A stretch of DNA of 64,000 nucleotides, taken from NCBI RefSeq assembly GCF_018736105.1, contig NZ_CP076135.1, forward strand, positions 3,160,001-3,224,000, read 5' to 3'. Of the stretch, positions 1 through 8,463 are shown piece after piece (position 1 is the stretch's first letter; each line of letters starts with the position of its first letter). The notes beneath the pieces are model-generated. The model worked only from the letters and a program-made list of their open reading frames with translations. It did not search any database and had not been told where the DNA came from. The translations under genes were made by a program, and so were the position numbers. This stretch comes from Bradyrhizobium sediminis. Its GTDB lineage: Bacteria > Pseudomonadota > Alphaproteobacteria > Rhizobiales > Xanthobacteraceae.

Positions 1-94
1 TGGCGATCTGTTGTTTTGCCCAAGCGAGGTTCTCCGCTGTAAACGTGAAGCTCGCGGGCTGAAGTTCCTTCGGTGCAAGGCGGCGGACGGACAT
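1..94 (-). CDS. nuoE: NADH-quinone oxidoreductase subunit E (NuoE), N-terminal fragment
   Basis: This is the first ~31 codons of NuoE, the 24-kDa [2Fe-2S] subunit of complex I; the rest lies beyond the window edge. Reading the minus strand from the ATG at 94 gives a start MSVRRLAPKEL followed by a segment ending AENLAWAKQQIA, which I recognise as the typical alphaproteobacterial NuoE N-terminus. It follows the FkbM gene by 14 bases, so it should belong to the same nuo transcript. The iron-sulfur ligands are outside the window, so the assignment rests on the N-terminus and the position. Confidence 0.85.
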   Translation of the reverse strand, partial: MSVRRLAPKELQPASFTFTAENLAWAKQQIA

Positions 95-108
95 GGTCTC
101 TCAGTCTC

Positions 109-1065
109 TCATTGCGCGCGGCGCTTAGCGTTCAGAGCGCTGATCCGGTCGAGCCAGAAAACGCTTGCGGTGCCGAACACGTTATAGCCAACGTGGGTTG
201 AAACCTTGATGCGATCGAGGATCGAAAGCTCGGTCACCGTCTCCATGCGACTTGAGCGGGGATCGTAGACGATCAGCTTGAGCGGCGTCTGTTCGAGGAT
301 GTAGCGCGACACGGTATGATGCGGATCGTTGCCGTGCTCCTCGCACAGCAGCACGCTGTCGCCCTGCAACAGCCGCGTGCCGCCCTTGATGGCCTCGATC
401 TCGACGCCCTCGACGTCGAGCTTGATCAGGAATTTTCCGCCGGCGGAAACCTTGCCGTCGTCGAGCAGGTTGTCGAGCGCGATCACCGGCACGTCCTCGC
501 CGCCGTCAGCGGCGGCGCCGGCGATGCTGAGCGCCTCGTGCTTGGTCCCGGACAGCCGCGCGGTGCCCCGCGCCGCGCCGATCGCGCATTTCATCGCTTC
601 GAAACGGTTGCCGTTGATCTCGGCGTTGTGCTTGAGCTTGGCGAAATTCTGCGACGACGGCTCGATCGCGATCGCCTTGTGCGAGCCGTAGGGCGCGCTC
701 GAGATCAGCACCGACCAGTAGCCGTAATTGGCGCCGCAATCGAGCAGCGTATAATCGACATCGGCGGAATCCCGAAACAGCAGTTCGAGTTCGTTTTCAT
801 ACGAGAACGAGCGGTTGAGCAGCTTGCTCCAGTAGCCGTCGCCATAGGGAAACGCGAAGGTCGCGTCCGCGTTGAGCCTGATGTCAATGTCGCGCTCGGG
901 CAGCGTCCTGCGCAGCATATTGGCGCACATGTTGTAGCCGCGATGCGAAAACGACGACGCCACCTTCGAACCCGCCGACAGAGCAACCGCAGCCAGACGC
1001 TCCCACGCATTTGCGCCCTGGAGCACGCCGGTAGCCCGGTCAAACTGGATGGGCGGCATCGCCAT
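109..1065 (-). CDS. FkbM family SAM-dependent methyltransferase inside the nuo operon
   Basis: The protein is 318 aa. A Rossmann methyltransferase core begins with the SAM-binding motif LLDCGANYGYWS (about residues 107-118), and a later KLDVEGVEIEAIKGG segment matches the acidic/glycine motif typical of the FkbM family. The start chosen is the ATG at 1065, which overlaps the nuoD stop codon (TGATG arrangement), so the gene looks translationally coupled to nuoD; nuoE starts only 14 bases downstream. FkbM enzymes are usually O-methyltransferases acting on sugars or secondary metabolites. The substrate here is unknown. The position suggests either a passenger gene or an accessory role in complex I assembly, and the sequence alone cannot tell which. 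Confidence 0.85.
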   Translation of the reverse strand: MAMPPIQFDRATGVLQGANAWERLAAVALSAGSKVASSFSHRGYNMCANMLRRTLPERDIDIRLNADATFAFPYGDGYWSKLLNRSFSYENELELLFRDSADVDYTLLDCGANYGYWSVLISSAPYGSHKAIAIEPSSQNFAKLKHNAEINGNRFEAMKCAIGAARGTARLSGTKHEALSIAGAAADGGEDVPVIALDNLLDDGKVSAGGKFLIKLDVEGVEIEAIKGGTRLLQGDSVLLCEEHGNDPHHTVSRYILEQTPLKLIVYDPRSSRMETVTELSILDRIKVSTHVGYNVFGTASVFWLDRISALNAKRRAQ

Positions 1066-2261
1066 CACCGATCGACCTCTCCGAACACGATATCGAGCGA
1101 GCCGAGGATGGCGGAGACGTCGGCCAAGAGATGGCCCTTGCAGATGAAATCCATCGCCTGCAGATGGGCAAAACCCGGCGCGCGGATCTTGCATTTGTAG
1201 GGCTTGTTGCCGCCGTCGGCGACCAGATAGACGCCGAACTCGCCCTTCGGCGCCTCGACCGCGGCATAGACCTCGCCGGCCGGCACGTGGAAGCCCTCGG
1301 TGTAGAGCTTGAAATGGTGGATCAGCGCTTCCATCGAGCGCTTCATCTCGCCGCGGCGCGGCGGCGCGATCTTGTTGTCTTCGACCACAACCGGCCCCTG
1401 CCCGTCCGGCGCGCGCAGCTTTGCGATACACTGCTTCATGATCCGCACCGACTGGCGCATCTCTTCCATGCGGATGCAGTAGCGGTCGTAGCAATCGCCG
1501 TTCTTGCCGATCGGAATATCGAAATCCATCTCGGCGTAGCACTCATAGGGCTGCGCCTTGCGCAGATCCCAGGCCGCGCCGGAGCCGCGCACCATCACGC
1601 CGGAGAAGCCCCATTCCCAGGCCTGCTTCAGCGTCACCACGCCGATGTCGACGTTGCGCTGCTTGAAGATGCGGTTGCCGGTGAGCAGCGTCTCGAGATC
1701 GGCGACCACCTGCAGGAACGGATCGCACCAGGCGTCGATATCGTCGATCAGTTTCGGCGGCAGGTCCTGGTGCACGCCGCCGATGCGGAAATAAGCCGCA
1801 TGCATGCGGCTGCCGGAGGCGCGCTCGTAGAATACCATCAGCTTCTCGCGCTCTTCGAAGCCCCACAGCGGCGGGGTCAGCGCGCCGACGTCCATCGCCT
1901 GCGTGGTGACGTTGAGCAGATGCGACAGGATGCGGCCGATCTCGCAATACAGCACCCGGATCAGCTGTCCGCGGCGCGGCACTGATATGCCGAGCAGCTT
2001 TTCCGCCGCGAGGCAGAACGCGTGCTCCTGGTTCATCGGCGCCACATAATCGAGCCGGTCGAAATATGGGATCGCCTGCAGATAGGTCTTGTGCTCGATC
2101 AGCTTTTCGGTGCCGCGATGCAACAGCCCGATATGCGGATCGACGCGGGCGACGACTTCGCCGTCAAGCTCCAGCACCAGACGCAGCACGCCGTGCGCCG
2201 CGGGATGCTGCGGGCCGAAATTGATGGTAAAATTGCGGAGGTTCTGGCTTTGCTCGTTCAT
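1065..2261 (-). CDS. nuoD: NADH-quinone oxidoreductase subunit D (49-kDa subunit)
   Basis: NuoD is the 49-kDa-type subunit of complex I that helps form the quinone-binding cavity in the peripheral arm. The protein is 398 aa, the usual length for a stand-alone NuoD. Family landmarks are present: [14 protein letters not shown] near the N-terminus, [32 protein letters not shown], and a C-terminus with VFGEVDR. The start at 2261 lies two bases after the nuoC stop. Its stop overlaps the start of the FkbM gene. It acts on the cytoplasmic side of the inner membrane, carrying electrons from NuoB cluster N2 to ubiquinone. Confidence 0.98.
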   Translation of the reverse strand: MNEQSQNLRNFTINFGPQHPAAHGVLRLVLELDGEVVARVDPHIGLLHRGTEKLIEHKTYLQAIPYFDRLDYVAPMNQEHAFCLAAEKLLGISVPRRGQLIRVLYCEIGRILSHLLNVTTQAMDVGALTPPLWGFEEREKLMVFYERASGSRMHAAYFRIGGVHQDLPPKLIDDIDAWCDPFLQVVADLETLLTGNRIFKQRNVDIGVVTLKQAWEWGFSGVMVRGSGAAWDLRKAQPYECYAEMDFDIPIGKNGDCYDRYCIRMEEMRQSVRIMKQCIAKLRAPDGQGPVVVEDNKIAPPRRGEMKRSMEALIHHFKLYTEGFHVPAGEVYAAVEAPKGEFGVYLVADGGNKPYKCKIRAPGFAHLQAMDFICKGHLLADVSAILGSLDIVFGEVDR

Positions 2262-2263
2262 GG

Positions 2264-2884
2264 TCAGACCTTCGGCCCCGCCTTCTCATCGCCCGGCAGG
2301 ACCGGATAGTCCGCGCCTTCCCACGGCGAGAGGAAATCGAATTTGCGGAATTCCTGGTTGAGGCGGACGGGTTCGTAGACCACCCGCTTCTCCTGGTCGT
2401 CGTAGCGCACCTCGACAAAGCCGGTGAGCGGGAAATCCTTGCGCAGCGGATGGCCGTCGAAGCCGTAGTCGGTCAACAGCCGCCGCATATCCGGATGGCC
2501 GGTGAAGATCACGCCGTAGAGATCGTAGGTCTCGCGCTCGAACCAGTCGGCGCCAGGGAACTCCTCGATGATCGAAGGCACCTGGGTGGTCTCATCGGCT
2601 TCCGCGCGCAGGCGGATGCGCTCGTTCAGCGTCGGAGACAGGAAGTGATAGATCACGTCGAAGCGCTTTTCGCGGCCGGGATAGTCCACCGCGGTGACGT
2701 CGATCAGGCTGACGAAGCGGCAGCCGGGATCGTCGCGCAGGAACTTGACGACTTCCACGATCTTGCCGGCCTGCACCGTCACCGTGAGCTGATTGAACGC
2801 GATCCTGTGGTCGATCGCGGCACCCGCTAGTGCGCCAACGATCGTCTGCCCCAGGGCGTCGAGCCTGCCGTCGTCCATACCCAA
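2264..2884 (-). CDS. nuoC: NADH-quinone oxidoreductase subunit C (30-kDa subunit)
   Basis: NuoC is the 30-kDa subunit of the complex I hydrophilic arm. The 206-aa protein carries the family signature [20 protein letters not shown] and the following [20 protein letters not shown], and it ends with the [13 protein letters not shown] segment typical of the alphaproteobacterial form. An internal Met at codon 3 is an alternative start. It is separated from nuoB by four bases and from nuoD by two bases, consistent with one polycistronic nuo mRNA. It is a separate gene, not the NuoCD fusion of enterobacteria. Confidence 0.97.
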   Translation of the reverse strand: MGMDDGRLDALGQTIVGALAGAAIDHRIAFNQLTVTVQAGKIVEVVKFLRDDPGCRFVSLIDVTAVDYPGREKRFDVIYHFLSPTLNERIRLRAEADETTQVPSIIEEFPGADWFERETYDLYGVIFTGHPDMRRLLTDYGFDGHPLRKDFPLTGFVEVRYDDQEKRVVYEPVRLNQEFRKFDFLSPWEGADYPVLPGDEKAGPKV

Positions 2885-2888
2885 ACCC

Positions 2889-3485
2889 TTAGCGTTCGAT
2901 GGTTCCGGTGCGCCGGATCTTCTTCTGCAGCAGCATCACGCCGTAAAGCAGCGCTTCCGCCGTCGGCGGGCAGCCGGGCACGTAAATGTCGATGGGCACG
3001 ATGCGGTCGCAGCCGCGCACCACCGAATAGGAGTAGTGATAGTAGCCGCCGCCGTTGGCGCACGATCCCATCGAGATGACGTAGCGCGGCTCCGGCATCT
3101 GGTCGTAGACCTTGCGCAGCGCCGGGGCCATCTTGTTGGTCAGGGTGCCGGCGACGATCATCACGTCGGACTGCCGCGGCGAAGCGCGCGGCGCAAAGCC
3201 GAACCGTTCGGCATCGTAGCGCGGCATCGACATCTGCATCATCTCGACCGCGCAGCATGCGAGACCGAAGGTCATCCACATCAGCGATCCCGTGCGCGCC
3301 CAGGTGATCAGGTCATCGGTGGCGGTGACGAAGAAGCCCTTGTCGGACAGTTCGTGATTGACCTCGAGAAAATACGGGTCGTTGGCGCCGACCGGCCGGC
3401 CGGTGCGCGGGTCGAGGATGCCGGTGGCGGCAGGTGCTACCGCTGGTGCAAATCCCGGCGTTGCGGCGGTGGGGCTCAATCCCAT
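2889..3485 (-). CDS. nuoB: NADH-quinone oxidoreductase subunit B (20-kDa, cluster N2)
   Basis: NuoB holds the terminal [4Fe-4S] cluster N2 of complex I. With the start at 3485 the protein is 198 aa. The expected cysteines are visible: Cys77-Cys78 in LACCAVEMM, Cys142 in MGSCANGGG and Cys172 in [11 protein letters not shown]. This ATG sits in the stop region of nuoA, giving a 10-base overlap. An upstream in-frame ATG at 3506 would lie deeper inside nuoA and is less likely. The N-terminal ~40 residues are Ala/Pro rich and variable, which is normal in rhizobial homologues. Confidence 0.97.
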   Translation of the reverse strand: MGLSPTAATPGFAPAVAPAATGILDPRTGRPVGANDPYFLEVNHELSDKGFFVTATDDLITWARTGSLMWMTFGLACCAVEMMQMSMPRYDAERFGFAPRASPRQSDVMIVAGTLTNKMAPALRKVYDQMPEPRYVISMGSCANGGGYYHYSYSVVRGCDRIVPIDIYVPGCPPTAEALLYGVMLLQKKIRRTGTIER

Positions 3486-3841
3486 TCGAGCGCGCCTTTC
3501 TTCCATTCATAAGCAAAGCCGACGGTGAGGACGGCGAGGAAAACCACCATCGACCAGAAACCGGTGGCCCCGAGTTTCCCGAACGCCACCGCCCAAGGGA
3601 ACAGGAATGCCACTTCGAGGTCGAAGATGATGAAGAGGATGGCCACCAGATAGAACCGGACGTCGAACTTCATGCGGGCATCGTCAAAAGCGTTGAATCC
3701 GCATTCATAGGCGGACAGCTTTTCCGGGTCGGGCTGCTGGAAGGCCAGCAGGAAGGGAGCGATCAACAACGCCAAACCGATCAGGGCCGCGACCCCGATA
3801 AACACCACAAGGGGAAGGTAATTCTGCAGAATGCCGGTCAT
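3476..3841 (-). CDS. nuoA: NADH-quinone oxidoreductase subunit A
   Basis: NuoA is a small membrane subunit of the proton-pumping arm. With the ATG at 3841 it is 121 aa and shows three transmembrane segments: about residues 7-32, 62-84 and 90-112. The family motif [20 protein letters not shown] contains the conserved Cys region of the first loop. It is the first gene of the nuo operon here; upstream lies a non-coding stretch that must hold the promoter. A longer in-frame extension to 4114 exists but its sequence does not resemble the family. Confidence 0.97.
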   Translation of the reverse strand: MTGILQNYLPLVVFIGVAALIGLALLIAPFLLAFQQPDPEKLSAYECGFNAFDDARMKFDVRFYLVAILFIIFDLEVAFLFPWAVAFGKLGATGFWSMVVFLAVLTVGFAYEWKKGALEWD

Positions 3842-4427
3842 CGGCGGTGCCCTTATTCCGCGGTTTCGGGGGACCGCAGATTCGTTAATTGGAATTGTTC
3901 TGAGCCTTAGCGCAGCGCAACAAGGGGCGCAAGACAAGCTATTTTTGAGGCTCCGTCCGGCCCCAGATGCGGCGGGATAACTCAGGAATGCCGGATGCGT
4001 TCGAGGGATAATTGCGGCCGATCGACGCCAACTTGAGCACCGACTGCTCCCCGGGTGACCGCAAGATTTGACCGGGATCAAAGACACAACAGCCAGGAAA
4101 GCTGCGGAATACATGACCCCGGTGCCATCGCGATTTTCGGAGGCCGCCGGCGGATGAGCCCGCCTGCCAGGCGGGCATCGGGCGAGATCCGCTGGCGGCG
4201 GTCACGACCACGCCGGGCGCCCTGCTGTTCGGGTGGGCGGCACGCTCCATCCGCAACGATATCCAGCGGGCGACCTGACCTTCCTGGCAGACCGGACCGG
4301 CGGGAGCCCGAAATAGCCCGGAAATACCCACGAAACCATTTTGGGGAACCCGCGAAACGATCCTGAAACAGAGCCGGCGTACTCCTGCAGCCAACGGCGA
4401 GGCGGCAGAAGTCGCCAGGAGGCTCAG
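3842..4427. other. Non-coding interval upstream of the nuo operon
   Basis: This 586-base stretch separates nuoA (minus) from the small membrane peptide gene (plus). Open frames on both strands have arginine- and proline-rich translations with no family resemblance, so I call no gene. A GC-rich inverted repeat with arms GCCCGCCT and AGGCGGGC lies at 4158-4176. The nuo promoter should lie near 3850-3960, where base composition becomes more AT-rich, but I cannot point to a convincing -35/-10 pair. Confidence 0.5.
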
Positions 4428-4625
4428 ATGAACCATTCAATTCACTCAGCGGACCGCTCCACCCACCTGAAGATCGTGGTCGTCGCCCTCGTGGCCGGTA
4501 TCGCGGTGGCAGCCTTCGGCATCTCCGCCCGCACCAGTTCGTCGGACTACACCCAGACCGCCCAGGTCGTTAAGGCCGGCAAGTTGATGACAGTGACCAG
4601 TTCCAACGCCTCGCTGGTCCGCTAG
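4428..4625 (+). CDS. Small single-pass membrane protein, unknown function
   Basis: The 65-aa peptide begins at the ATG at 4428, preceded by an AGGAGG Shine-Dalgarno sequence at 4417-4422. It has a polar N-terminus (about 17 residues), one hydrophobic helix (IVVVALVAGIAVAAFGI, about 18-34), then a Ser/Thr-rich tail ending TVTSSNASLVR. I recognise it as a type of short protein that recurs in Bradyrhizobium genomes, but no function is known to me. A good intrinsic terminator follows 33 bases after the stop, so it looks like an independently transcribed unit. Confidence 0.75.
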   Translation: MNHSIHSADRSTHLKIVVVALVAGIAVAAFGISARTSSSDYTQTAQVVKAGKLMTVTSSNASLVR

Positions 4626-4657
4626 GACAAAACCGGATATCCAGCGATTTGGCAGGT

Positions 4658-4682
4658 GGCCGCCCTTCGGGCGGCCTTTTGC
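4658..4682 (+). terminator. Rho-independent terminator of the small membrane protein gene
   Basis: A perfect 8-bp GC-rich stem (GGCCGCCC / GGGCGGCC, loop TTC) at 4658-4676 is followed directly by TTTTGC. It lies 33 bases past the stop at 4625. Confidence 0.85.
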
Positions 4683-4728
4683 TTTCCGGCCACGTTCCTC
4701 ACCCCTGGAATGGCCAAAAGGGCCGTCT

Positions 4729-6348
4729 TCACCGGCTCTGCATGGCGTCCTTGATCTTCGCGCAGGCGATTCCGACCGTGTAGACCTGAATGCCCTCGAC
4801 CACGCAATGCTCCGGCTTCAATTCCAGCAATCCAGCCGACGTCTTTGCGTTGAGCTTCTCGGAGGTCCGCACCACGATGCAGGGATATTCCGCGGCGAGC
4901 CTGGCATAGCTGTAGGGAAGCAGGTTCTTGAGCAGCAGGTGGCGGTAATAGCTGTGATCCAGCAGAGGCACATCGAAAACGCGGAGGTAGGCTTCGGAAA
5001 ACCTGTGTTCCATCTGCGGGGTGGCCAGCGTCATGTCCGCGCCGTGGTTCAGTTCATTCTCAGGGGCCCGCACGAACATGCCGGAGACGTTGGCGCATGA
5101 CGGACCGGCCGCCACCACGGCCTTCGACAGCCTTGCCCCGATATCGTTGAGGGCGCGCCAACCGAGCGCCCGGCTCCTGACCTCGAGCAACGTCGTCGCG
5201 ATCAATCCGACGCAAACCAGAGCGGCAGCGCCGAACGTCACCGACGGCGAAAGCCTGGGGATCAACCTTCTGACCTCGATCGAGGTCAGGACCAGAACGC
5301 CGCCGGTCAGCACCCACGAAGCGACCATGTAGTGCAGGTGGAAATGCTTCGAGGTCGCCACGAGTAGCGCGGCAAAGGCCATGAACGATGCCACCAGTGT
5401 CAGGCTGACCGGATCGAAAAGGCGGCGGCTGGTCAGCATCTGTGCCAGCGCGGCCAGTGCGCCGGTCACGAACACGGCGAACAGAAGCGGTCCGGACGAA
5501 ATGATTTGGGCCATGTTCGGCCAGAAAACGTTGAAGTCGATGAAGCCTGCTTCGCCTTCGCCGTAGACACCTTTGTGGGTCGCCAGATTGACGAGCCAGC
5601 GAAAGCCGCTCGTGAAAACGTAGGGATTGAGAACCCGGTTGAAGATGAAGAACGCGATCACGCCGACCAGCGTCGCTGTTGCGAACGCCCGTCGGTTTCG
5701 CAGCAGACTCACCCCCAGGATGGCCAGCGGGGCATACAAATATTTGGATGACAGGCCGAGCGCGAATACCAGTCCCTGGGCGAAGCCGAGGCGGACGCTC
5801 GGCGGCGTTTCGTCGAGCGCTGCCTTGAGCACCAGCGCCGTCCCGAAAATCGCCGAGGAAACCATCAGGCTTTCGGGAATCAGCAGTATCTCGAAATGCA
5901 TGGCTTCGAGATGCACGAACGGCGCGACCTGGAACAGCAAGGCCGCCAGCGCGCTCCGCGTCGCGTTCCTGACGATGATGCCGGATGCCAGCAGCGCGCC
6001 GGACAGGATCAATGCCTCGGCCGCACGCGAGGCGTAGATGATCGCGTCGTAGTTCTTCAGCCCGAATTCGACGACATCCGAACGGCCGGCAAGGAACGTC
6101 CACAGTTTGACGATCAACCCGATCAGCAGGATCGTGGTCGTTCCGGGATGATCGTTCTTGATCATGGGATAGCCTGCTGCCCAGGCGAGACCGTTCATCG
6201 CATAGGCGGATTCCGGGTCGACCTGCTGCCCCCACGGCGCCGACCAGGCCGAATAGAGCAGAGCCACCGCGAGATAGACGAGCGGGAGCGCGGCAACCGC
6301 GTATCTCGCCCAGATGCCGCTGGCCGGCTCATCCGGAAAATATTTCAT
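4729..6348 (-). CDS. Polytopic membrane glycosyltransferase-like protein (GT-C / GT39-like)
   Basis: The protein is 539 aa with about ten hydrophobic segments from residue ~17 to ~390, followed by a soluble C-terminal domain. The first extracytoplasmic loop contains QQVDPESAYAMNG and then KNDHPGTT, an arrangement of acidic and HPG residues like that of GT-C transferases that use polyprenyl-phosphate sugars (PMT/ArnT/GT39 type). By family analogy it would transfer a sugar on the periplasmic face. The acceptor is not evident. It stands alone on the minus strand between the small membrane protein and tRNA-Asp. The fold class is fairly clear; the substrate is not. Confidence 0.65.
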   Translation of the reverse strand: MKYFPDEPASGIWARYAVAALPLVYLAVALLYSAWSAPWGQQVDPESAYAMNGLAWAAGYPMIKNDHPGTTTILLIGLIVKLWTFLAGRSDVVEFGLKNYDAIIYASRAAEALILSGALLASGIIVRNATRSALAALLFQVAPFVHLEAMHFEILLIPESLMVSSAIFGTALVLKAALDETPPSVRLGFAQGLVFALGLSSKYLYAPLAILGVSLLRNRRAFATATLVGVIAFFIFNRVLNPYVFTSGFRWLVNLATHKGVYGEGEAGFIDFNVFWPNMAQIISSGPLLFAVFVTGALAALAQMLTSRRLFDPVSLTLVASFMAFAALLVATSKHFHLHYMVASWVLTGGVLVLTSIEVRRLIPRLSPSVTFGAAALVCVGLIATTLLEVRSRALGWRALNDIGARLSKAVVAAGPSCANVSGMFVRAPENELNHGADMTLATPQMEHRFSEAYLRVFDVPLLDHSYYRHLLLKNLLPYSYARLAAEYPCIVVRTSEKLNAKTSAGLLELKPEHCVVEGIQVYTVGIACAKIKDAMQSR

Positions 6349-6473
6349 GACCTGCCTGCCCCACCAAAGACGAGCCGAATTCGAGAGCCTGCAGAAGAAC
6401 AGCCGGGAAAGCGGGCGTCGGCGCCGGCGGACCGAAGGGGAACTCGCGGACCGGGGCTAAGCCATTGATTCAA

Positions 6474-6550
<77 letters not shown>

Positions 6551-6763
6551 GTGATTTCGAAACCGCGCGAGGTGGGACTTAAAGGCGGGACCAATCCAAG
6601 TCAAGGTTGTTGCGAATCCCCCTGTCACTCGGGCATTTTTGGGACGTCGATGCAAATAATGGCCTGTTTGCAGGCAAAACAGCGTAGTCATTCCGCCCCC
6701 GAATCATTTAAGGCCTGATACGCCTTACTTTCCGTAAGCCATCAACAACGAGGAGGGCCAAAC

Positions 6764-7063
6764 ATGGCGAAGAAAGCAGCGACCCCGACCACCGTGACGC
6801 TCAAGCATCTGGCGGCGGCGATCGCCGATGAGCAGGAATTGTCGAAGAAGCAGGCCGAATCGATCCTGAACGACCTGGTCACCCGGATCACCAAGCACCT
6901 GAAGAAGGGCGAACGCATCCGTATCGTCGGCCTCGGCATCCTGCAGGTGCGCAAGCGCGCCGCCCGTATGGGCCGCAATCCCGCCACCGGCGAAGCCATC
7001 CACATCAAGGCCAGCAAGAAGGTCGCCTTCCGCGCGGCCAAGGAACTCAAGGAAGCCGTCTGA
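6764..7063 (+). CDS. HU family DNA-binding protein
   Basis: The 99-aa protein belongs to the HU/IHF family of small nucleoid proteins that bind and bend DNA as dimers. The characteristic beta-arm is visible as GRNPATGEAIHIKASKKVAF, and the hydrophobic core GLGILQVRKRAARM precedes it. The N-terminus (MAKKAATPTTVTLKH) is extended by about 10 basic/Thr-rich residues relative to E. coli HU. A strong GAGGAGGG ribosome site lies just upstream of the ATG. It is monocistronic: tRNA-Asp is on the other strand and a palindrome follows the stop. Confidence 0.95.
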   Translation: MAKKAATPTTVTLKHLAAAIADEQELSKKQAESILNDLVTRITKHLKKGERIRIVGLGILQVRKRAARMGRNPATGEAIHIKASKKVAFRAAKELKEAV

Positions 7064-7088
7064 TAAGACAGGTTTCTGTCCCGACTTG

Positions 7089-7123
7089 GCGTCATTCCGG
7101 CGTAGCGGCCCCCGGAATGACGC
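7089..7123. repeat. 12-bp perfect inverted repeat downstream of the HU gene
   Basis: Arms GCGTCATTCCGG (7089-7100) and CCGGAATGACGC (7112-7123) flank an 11-base spacer. There is no T-run, so it is either a short dispersed palindrome or an imperfect transcription barrier after the HU gene. It covers the ATG at 7117 that could otherwise be taken as the pepT start. Confidence 0.7.
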
Positions 7124-7182
7124 CCGGTTATGACGCTTGGTTCCAGGTTCAGTCTCCCCCCTCCCTGTCGGCGGTTTTGATT

Positions 7183-8451
7183 GTGGTTTCGCCCTCTGCA
7201 GCTTCGCCGTTAGGGTTCACGCACACCGTGACCGAGCGCTTTCTGCGCTACGTCGTCATCGACACCCAGTCGGACCCGGCCTCCCCCAGCTGCCCTTCCA
7301 CCGAAAAACAGAAAGATCTAGGCCGCCTGCTCGCGAGCGAGTTGCAGGCGATGGGGCTGCGCGACGCCCATCTCGACGAACACGGCTATGTCTATGCGAC
7401 GATCCCGGCGAATACCGACAAGCGGGTTCCAGTGGTCTGCTTCTGCTCGCATATGGACACCTCGCCCGACTGCACCGGCAAGGACGTCAAACCGCAGATC
7501 GTCAGGAATTACCGCGGCGGCGACATCGTGCTGCCCGCCGACCCCACGCAGGTGATCCGCGCCGCCGACCATCCCGCGCTCGCGGATCAGATCGGCAACG
7601 ACATCATCACCACTGACGGCACCACTCTGTTAGGCGCCGACAACAAGGCCGGCCTCGCCGAAATCATGGATGCGGCGCATTTCTTGATCCACAATCCGCA
7701 GATCAAGCACGGCGCCATCAAGATCCTGTTCACGCCCGATGAAGAGATCGGACGCGGCGTCGACAAGGCCGACCTGAAAAAGCTCGGCGCCGATTTCGCC
7801 TACACCATCGACGGCGAAACCGCCGGGAATATCGAGGACGAAACGTTTTCCGCCGACAGCGCCACCATTTCAATCGAAGGCGTCAGCACCCATCCGGGCT
7901 TCGCCAAGGGCAAGATGGAGCACGCGATCAAGATCGCAGCTGCCATCGTCGAGCGCTTGCCCAAGACCACCTGTTCGCCGGAAACCACCGAAGGCGAGGA
8001 AGGATTCCTGCATCCGATCGGCATTTCAGGCGCTTTGGAGCAAGCCACGATCGGCTTCATCGTGCGCGACTTCACTGAAGCAGGCCTGAAAGAGAAGGAA
8101 GCCCTGCTGGAAGGCATCGTCAAGGACGTGATGAAGGGCTTTCCGCGCTCGACCTACCGGCTCGAGGTCAAGCAGCAGTACCGCAACATGAAGCAGGTGA
8201 TCGATCGTCACCCCGAAATCATCGACAATGCGATGGAAGCGATCCGCCGCACCGGGCTCACGCCGGTGAAGACGTCGATCCGCGGCGGCACCGACGGCTC
8301 GCGGCTGTCGTTCATGGGACTGCCCTGCCCCAACATTTTCGCCGGCGAGCACGCGTTTCATTCGCGGCTGGAATGGGTCAGCGTGCAGGACATGGAAAAA
8401 GCCATGCAGACCATCGTGCATCTGGCGATGATCTGGGAAGAGCGGGCCTGA
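7183..8451 (+). CDS. pepT: Peptidase T (tripeptide aminopeptidase), M20B family
   Basis: Peptidase T is a zinc-dependent cytosolic aminopeptidase that releases the N-terminal residue from tripeptides. Family features: FTHTVTERFLRYVVIDTQSDP at the N-terminus, metal-site segments CFCSHMDTSPD, LLGADNKAGLAEI and TPDEEIGRG, then YTIDGET, and RGGTDGSRLSFMGLPCPN near the C-terminus. I place the start at the GTG at 7183 (422 aa), because the upstream ATG at 7117 lies inside a perfect palindrome and the residues in between do not look like the family; a TTG at 7177 is also possible. The catalytic assignment is secure, the start is not. Confidence 0.9.
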   Translation: MVSPSAASPLGFTHTVTERFLRYVVIDTQSDPASPSCPSTEKQKDLGRLLASELQAMGLRDAHLDEHGYVYATIPANTDKRVPVVCFCSHMDTSPDCTGKDVKPQIVRNYRGGDIVLPADPTQVIRAADHPALADQIGNDIITTDGTTLLGADNKAGLAEIMDAAHFLIHNPQIKHGAIKILFTPDEEIGRGVDKADLKKLGADFAYTIDGETAGNIEDETFSADSATISIEGVSTHPGFAKGKMEHAIKIAAAIVERLPKTTCSPETTEGEEGFLHPIGISGALEQATIGFIVRDFTEAGLKEKEALLEGIVKDVMKGFPRSTYRLEVKQQYRNMKQVIDRHPEIIDNAMEAIRRTGLTPVKTSIRGGTDGSRLSFMGLPCPNIFAGEHAFHSRLEWVSVQDMEKAMQTIVHLAMIWEERA

Positions 8452-8463
8452 CGCGCGCTCGCC

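Noticed and set aside
3842-4440. Several 100-165 codon frames on both strands upstream of nuoA
   Set aside because: Arg/Pro/Ser-rich translations without domains, overlapping each other; typical of non-coding GC-rich DNA.
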